Shown here piece by piece: positions 60,601 through 64,000 of a DNA stretch of 64,000 nucleotides. The translations under genes were made by a program, and so were the position numbers. Source of the stretch: Chloroflexia bacterium SDU3-3 (GTDB lineage Bacteria > Chloroflexota > Chloroflexia > Chloroflexales > Roseiflexaceae); the NCBI GenBank assembly GCA_009268125.1, contig WBOU01000007.1:186001-250000 (forward strand), given 5' to 3'. A model generated the notes under the pieces. The model worked only from the letters and a program-made list of their open reading frames with translations, was not told where the DNA came from and searched no databases. Positions within the stretch are counted from its first letter, which is position 1. Every line of letters begins with the position of its first letter.

Positions 60601-61928
60601 CGCTCCTCCACAAGGCTGACCCAGCCATCATCCGCCCACGCCCCCAGCGGCAGCAGCCGCTCGCCATCCCACTCGCCGAACACCGTGATCGGCTGCCCGC
60701 CGCTGATTGCCAGGGCCTGCCAGCCGCGCTCGAACTGGCGGGCCAGCGGCAGCGTCTGGCCGTTGGCGTCAATCAGCTGCCACACCTCGCCCGCCAGCGC
60801 GGGGGTGACATCGGCCAGCAGCGCGGGGAAGGTCTCCTGCCAGGGGCTGGCGCTCAGGATGGCGGCGGCGGCGGCCAGCGCCTGGTCGGATGTGCCGCCA
60901 GCGGGCCGCGGCGCGCGCGGCGTGGTCTCGTGCAGCTGCTTGACGATGGCGCGCATGGGGGCGGCGCTGGGGTAGAAGACCAGGTCGGCCTCGATGGCCG
61001 TGCCGGGCACCAGGCTGCGGTCGAGCGGCTGCCCCGGCGCGGCGAACTCCAGCACCAGGGCCGGCTGGCCGCCGCGCTCGCCGCGCAGCCAGGTGCGCAG
61101 GGTGCGCAGGCCCTCGTCCTCGCTCAGCGAGCGCCCGAGGATGGCCCAGCGATCGCGGGTGCCCTCCTGGGCCAGCAGCTCCTCGCGCGGGTAGGTCCAG
61201 CCCAGCGCGGTGCGGATGTCGGCCTGGGCGGCGGGCGGGAAGGCCTCGATGCGGGTGGAGGCCTGGAGCAGCAGGTGCAGGCGGCCCATCCGCGCCACCA
61301 GCCGATCTTGCCAGCCCTGGCCGGATGTGGCGGCCTCGCCCAGGCCGCGCACTAGGCGGGCCAGCCCAGGGGCCTGCGAGTCGACCATGCGGGCGGCCAT
61401 GCTGGCCCAGTAGCTGTGCGGCTGCTGCTGGGCCACCACCAGGCCTTGGCGCAGCATGTCGTCGAGCCAGCGGCACAGATCTTGCACACCGGCAGCGACC
61501 CTCGCCTCACGCGTGCTGGTGCGCTTGGCCGTGGCCTCGGTAGAGCGCTCGGTCTTCTCGGCGGGCTTTTCTTCTTTGGCGGCCTGCTTTTTCGTGCGGC
61601 TCTCGATCCACTCGGCCATCCAGGGCGGCTGCGGCTGCTCGTCGATCTGCTGGGGGGCGCTGGCGTAGAGCAGCAGCAGCCCAAGGGCGTGCTTGCAGGG
61701 GAACTTGCGGCTGGGGCACGAGCAGCGGGTGGCGGGCGTGCCCGCCGCCAGATCTATCTGGGTGCGGTACGGCGTGGCCGAGCTGCCCTTGCACTCGCCC
61801 CACAGCGCCTGCTCGCTGCGGCCCAGCGAGACCCAGGTGCGGGCGTTGGCCAGCTTCTGGCCCGCCTTCAGGCTGGCGGTGTCGGGGGCAAGCGCAGAAA
61901 CGTGTTCGGTCGTTAGCTCTGTTGGCAT
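60597..61928 (-). CDS. SWIM zinc-finger protein, first gene of the operon
   Basis: A 443-residue protein. The SWIM motif C69-x-C71-x6-C78-x-H80 (CSCPSRKFPCKH) is intact, in the context RTWVSLGRSEQALWGECKGS that is typical for this operon type. Then comes a Lys/Glu-rich linker and a helical C-terminal domain with GEVWQLIDANGQTLPLA. SWIM fingers bind DNA or proteins. The ATG at 61928 is preferred to the upstream ATG at 61970, which overlaps the promoter. It leads the six-gene operon from a promoter region with a perfect palindrome. Confidence 0.88.
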   Translation of the reverse strand: MPTELTTEHVSALAPDTASLKAGQKLANARTWVSLGRSEQALWGECKGSSATPYRTQIDLAAGTPATRCSCPSRKFPCKHALGLLLLYASAPQQIDEQPQPPWMAEWIESRTKKQAAKEEKPAEKTERSTEATAKRTSTREARVAAGVQDLCRWLDDMLRQGLVVAQQQPHSYWASMAARMVDSQAPGLARLVRGLGEAATSGQGWQDRLVARMGRLHLLLQASTRIEAFPPAAQADIRTALGWTYPREELLAQEGTRDRWAILGRSLSEDEGLRTLRTWLRGERGGQPALVLEFAAPGQPLDRSLVPGTAIEADLVFYPSAAPMRAIVKQLHETTPRAPRPAGGTSDQALAAAAAILSASPWQETFPALLADVTPALAGEVWQLIDANGQTLPLARQFERGWQALAISGGQPITVFGEWDGERLLPLGAWADDGWVSLVEER

Positions 61929-61960
61929 AGGCTCTATAGGTACGTTGGTGAATTGGCGGC

Positions 61961-61969
61961 AGTGTAGCA
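61961..61969 (-). promoter_or_regulatory. Extended -10 promoter of the SWIM operon
   Basis: On the minus strand TGC plus TACACT, 33 bases before the ATG. The -35 region falls inside the palindrome at 61975-61995. Confidence 0.5.
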
Positions 61970-61974
61970 TCGTG

Positions 61975-61995
61975 CTGTGACACCAAATGTCACAG
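61975..61995. promoter_or_regulatory. Palindromic operator CTGTGACA-N5-TGTCACAG
   Basis: Perfect 8-bp arms with a CCAAA spacer, between the diverging SWIM operon and sensor gene, overlapping the -35 region of the former. The half-site spacing (TGTGA-N9-TCACA) does not fit the CRP rule of N6. The factor is unknown. Confidence 0.6.
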
Positions 61996-62011
61996 CTGAT
62001 GGGTCACTGTA

Positions 62012-62020
62012 TGGTATCAT
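62012..62020 (+). promoter_or_regulatory. Extended -10 promoter of the sensor gene (TGGTATCAT)
   Basis: TGG plus TATCAT about 100 bases before the ATG at 62120; the palindrome lies about 20-40 bases upstream. Confidence 0.5.
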
Positions 62021-62119
62021 TCGTGTCAACTTCCCGTTTTGTGTAAAGCGTTTCGCCGTGAAGATGCGAGAATCTGCCGATGGCGCGGGCTGCGCCGCTG
62101 GCCAGAAGGAGCTCTATCC

Positions 62120-64000
62120 ATGACCCCCATGCTGCGGCGTGAGGCCAATGAGGCATTTCAGCGCACCCTCACGCGCGCTATCCTGCTGCCGCTTGGCCTG
62201 CTGGTGGTGCTCGCGATTATCTTCTTCCTGCTGATCCAGAACCTGCTGGGCGCGGTCGACTGGGTGGAGCACACCGACCATGTGCTGGCCAGCGCCAACG
62301 AGCTAGAGAGCTCCATCCTCGATCAGGAGACCGGCATGCGCGGCTTCCTGCTCACCGGCCAAGATTCTTTTCTCACCCCCTATAGCGAGGCGCTGTCTTC
62401 CGTGGATGGCCAGCTCGATGATCTGACGAGGCTGGTGGCCGACAACCCGCCGCAGCTGGAGCGGGTCGATGCCATCCGCCGTCTGAACGAAGAGTGGCAG
62501 CAGTACGCGGTACTGGCCCTGGAGGCGCGGCGCAACGGCGGCGACTATATGTCGCTGGTCTCCAGCGGCGTGGGTAGAGAGCGCATGGACGCCATCCGCG
62601 ATCAGTTCGACGCCGTGATCGCCGCCGAGGAGCAGCTGCGCACCACCCGCACCGCCGCCGCCCGCACCACCACCGGCGCGGCGGTGGTGGTGAGCGTGCT
62701 GGCCACGCTGCTGCTGGGCGGCGCGCTGGCCCTGCTCTCGCGGCGCACGCTGCTGCGCCTGTCGCACACCTACAACACCGCGCTGCGCAGCGCCGAGGCC
62801 AACGAGCAGGAGCTGTACACCCAGCGCGAGTGGCTCCAGAGCACCCTGGCCAGCATCGGCGACGCCGTGATCGCCACCGACGCCCGCGGCAACATCAGCT
62901 TTATCAACCCGGTGGCCGAGGCGCTGACCGGCTGGACTGGCGACGCCGCCCTGGGCAAACCGCTGCGCGATGTCTTCACGATCGTGAACGAGCAGACCCG
63001 CGCCGAGGTTGAGATCCCGGTCGACCGCGTGCTGCGCGAGGGCGTGGTGGTGGGGCTGGCCAACCACACCGCGCTGGTGCGGCGCGACGGCACCAGCATA
63101 CCGATCGACGACAGCGCCGCACCAGTGCGCAATGCGACAGGGGCCATGGTGGGGGCCGTGCTGGTGTTCCGCGATATCTCGGGTCGCTACCGCGCCGAGC
63201 AGGCCCTGCGCGAGAGCGAGCGGCGCTACCGCGACCTGGCCGAGGCCATGCCCATGCTGGTGTGGACGGCCACGCCCCAGAGCCAGATCGACTACTTCAG
63301 CAGCTACTGGCACCGCTTCACTGGTCTGGAAGCGCCGGATGCGCAGCGCTTCTCGGCGGCGCTCCACCCCGACGACCTAGAGGGGATGCGCGAGACCTGG
63401 TTTCAGGCGGTGGAGCGCGGCCAGCCCTTCAATGTCGAGGTGCGCCTGCGCCGCGAGGATGGCGTCTACCGCTGGCATATTGTGCGGGCGGCGCTGCGCG
63501 GCGGCGAGGATGGCCGCCCCGACAAGTGGTACGGCACTGCGCTCGATATCGACGACCAGAAGCGCGCCGAGCAGGCCCTGCGCGAGAGCGAGGCCGAGTT
63601 CCGCCAGATCACCGAGACCATGCCGCAGATGGTGTGGACCACGCGGCCCGATGGCTACCACATCTACTTCAACCAGCGCTGGTACGACTACACCGGCACC
63701 ACCCTAGATCAGGTGCGCGGCGAGGGCTGGGCCAGCATCCTGCACCCCGACGATGTGACGCTGACCATGGAGACCTGGAAGCGCTCGCTTGAGACTGGCG
63801 AGCTCTACCAGATGGAGTACCGATTTCGCGAGGCGGCCACCGGGAAGTACAAGTGGTTCCTGGGCCGGGCCGCCGCCATCCGCGATGCCAGCGGGCAGAT
63901 CACCGAGTGGTTCGGCACCTGCACCGATATCGACGAGCAGAAGCGCGCCGAGGAGTCGCTGCGCCAGCACACCGAGCAGCTGGCCCTGGCCACCGCCGCG
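62120..64000 (+). CDS. CHASE3/PAS sensor protein, probably a histidine kinase (cut by window end)
   Basis: The frame is open for 627 codons to the last base. A membrane helix near residues 25-45 (ILLPLGLLVVLAIIFFLLI) is followed by an outside CHASE3 domain with DQETGMRGFLLTGQ, a second helix near 193-213 (VVVSVLATLLLGGALALL), and then three PAS domains. PAS 1 begins LQSTLASIGDAVIATDARGN; PAS 2 and 3 share AMPMLVWTATP / TMPQMVWTTRP and each ends in a PAC motif with DIDDQKRAEQAL or DIDEQKRAEESL. A kinase domain should follow beyond the window. Ribosome site AAGGAG. Confidence 0.85.
   Translation, partial: MTPMLRREANEAFQRTLTRAILLPLGLLVVLAIIFFLLIQNLLGAVDWVEHTDHVLASANELESSILDQETGMRGFLLTGQDSFLTPYSEALSSVDGQLDDLTRLVADNPPQLERVDAIRRLNEEWQQYAVLALEARRNGGDYMSLVSSGVGRERMDAIRDQFDAVIAAEEQLRTTRTAAARTTTGAAVVVSVLATLLLGGALALLSRRTLLRLSHTYNTALRSAEANEQELYTQREWLQSTLASIGDAVIATDARGNISFINPVAEALTGWTGDAALGKPLRDVFTIVNEQTRAEVEIPVDRVLREGVVVGLANHTALVRRDGTSIPIDDSAAPVRNATGAMVGAVLVFRDISGRYRAEQALRESERRYRDLAEAMPMLVWTATPQSQIDYFSSYWHRFTGLEAPDAQRFSAALHPDDLEGMRETWFQAVERGQPFNVEVRLRREDGVYRWHIVRAALRGGEDGRPDKWYGTALDIDDQKRAEQALRESEAEFRQITETMPQMVWTTRPDGYHIYFNQRWYDYTGTTLDQVRGEGWASILHPDDVTLTMETWKRSLETGELYQMEYRFREAATGKYKWFLGRAAAIRDASGQITEWFGTCTDIDEQKRAEESLRQHTEQLALATAA

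Noticed and set aside
61975-61995. CRP site
   Set aside because: TGTGA and TCACA are nine bases apart instead of the six that CRP needs.

Overview
The window is high-GC bacterial DNA packed with genes on both strands. It most resembles a member of the Chloroflexota (class Chloroflexia). The clues are coenzyme F420 genes beside acetyl-CoA carboxylase genes, a PrkA/DUF444/SpoVR operon with an intein in SpoVR, large NB-ARC/TPR proteins, two DegV proteins beside a fatty acid kinase gene, and many short intergenic repeats of the ACGAAGAC type. This assignment is an inference from gene content; no rRNA or tRNA gene lies in the window.

Layout. 1-2463: F420 synthesis (end of cofD, cofC) followed by two F420-type oxidoreductases. 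2464-5366: a small zinc-ribbon protein behind a good promoter with palindromes, a helical hypothetical protein, and a repeat-rich non-coding stretch (fourteen 21-bp tandem repeats, an inverted pair of a dispersed repeat, and iterated ACGAAG/ACCAAG repeats). 5367-8499: a hypothetical gene, then an ECF sigma factor, its anti-sigma protein and an ABC ATPase. 8988-13730: an MFS carrier, acetyl-CoA synthetase and a secreted beta-propeller protein. 13778-20252: an ABC permease, an RluB-type pseudouridine synthase with a very long repetitive tail, a membrane glycosyltransferase-like protein and an SH3-domain protein. 20594-22423: accD-accA. 22913-29408: prkA, a DUF444 gene, spoVR (with a 368-residue intein) and a small hypothetical gene. 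29539-37656: prmC, then rpmB divergent from asp23-fakA-degV-degV, followed by recG, an order familiar from Firmicutes. 38278-41637: a sugar ABC transporter without its ATPase. 42520-46602: a receiver-domain protein, a thioredoxin-reductase-like protein, a TPR protein and a lone Sensor-domain membrane protein. 46894-52274: two NB-ARC/TPR STAND proteins. 52327-53004: ung. 53207-61928: a six-gene minus-strand operon (SWIM, DUF5691, MoxR AAA, DUF5682, App1/DUF2183, VWA). 62120-end: a CHASE3/PAS sensor protein, cut by the window edge.

Most notable. (1) The two NB-ARC/TPR genes share an N-terminal motif and lie between the real ung gene and a 41-bp copy of the ung 3' end, as if the block had been inserted there. 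(2) The six-gene SWIM-to-VWA operon is a MoxR/VWA chaperone-like system that here includes an App1-type phosphatase. It starts from a divergent promoter region with a perfect 8+8 bp palindrome. (3) The SpoVR intein keeps its splicing residues but has lost both expected catalytic aspartates of its LAGLIDADG endonuclease. (4) A dispersed intergenic repeat of about 175 bp has stem-loops whose stems co-vary between copies, and it always lies next to the ACGAAG-type repeats.
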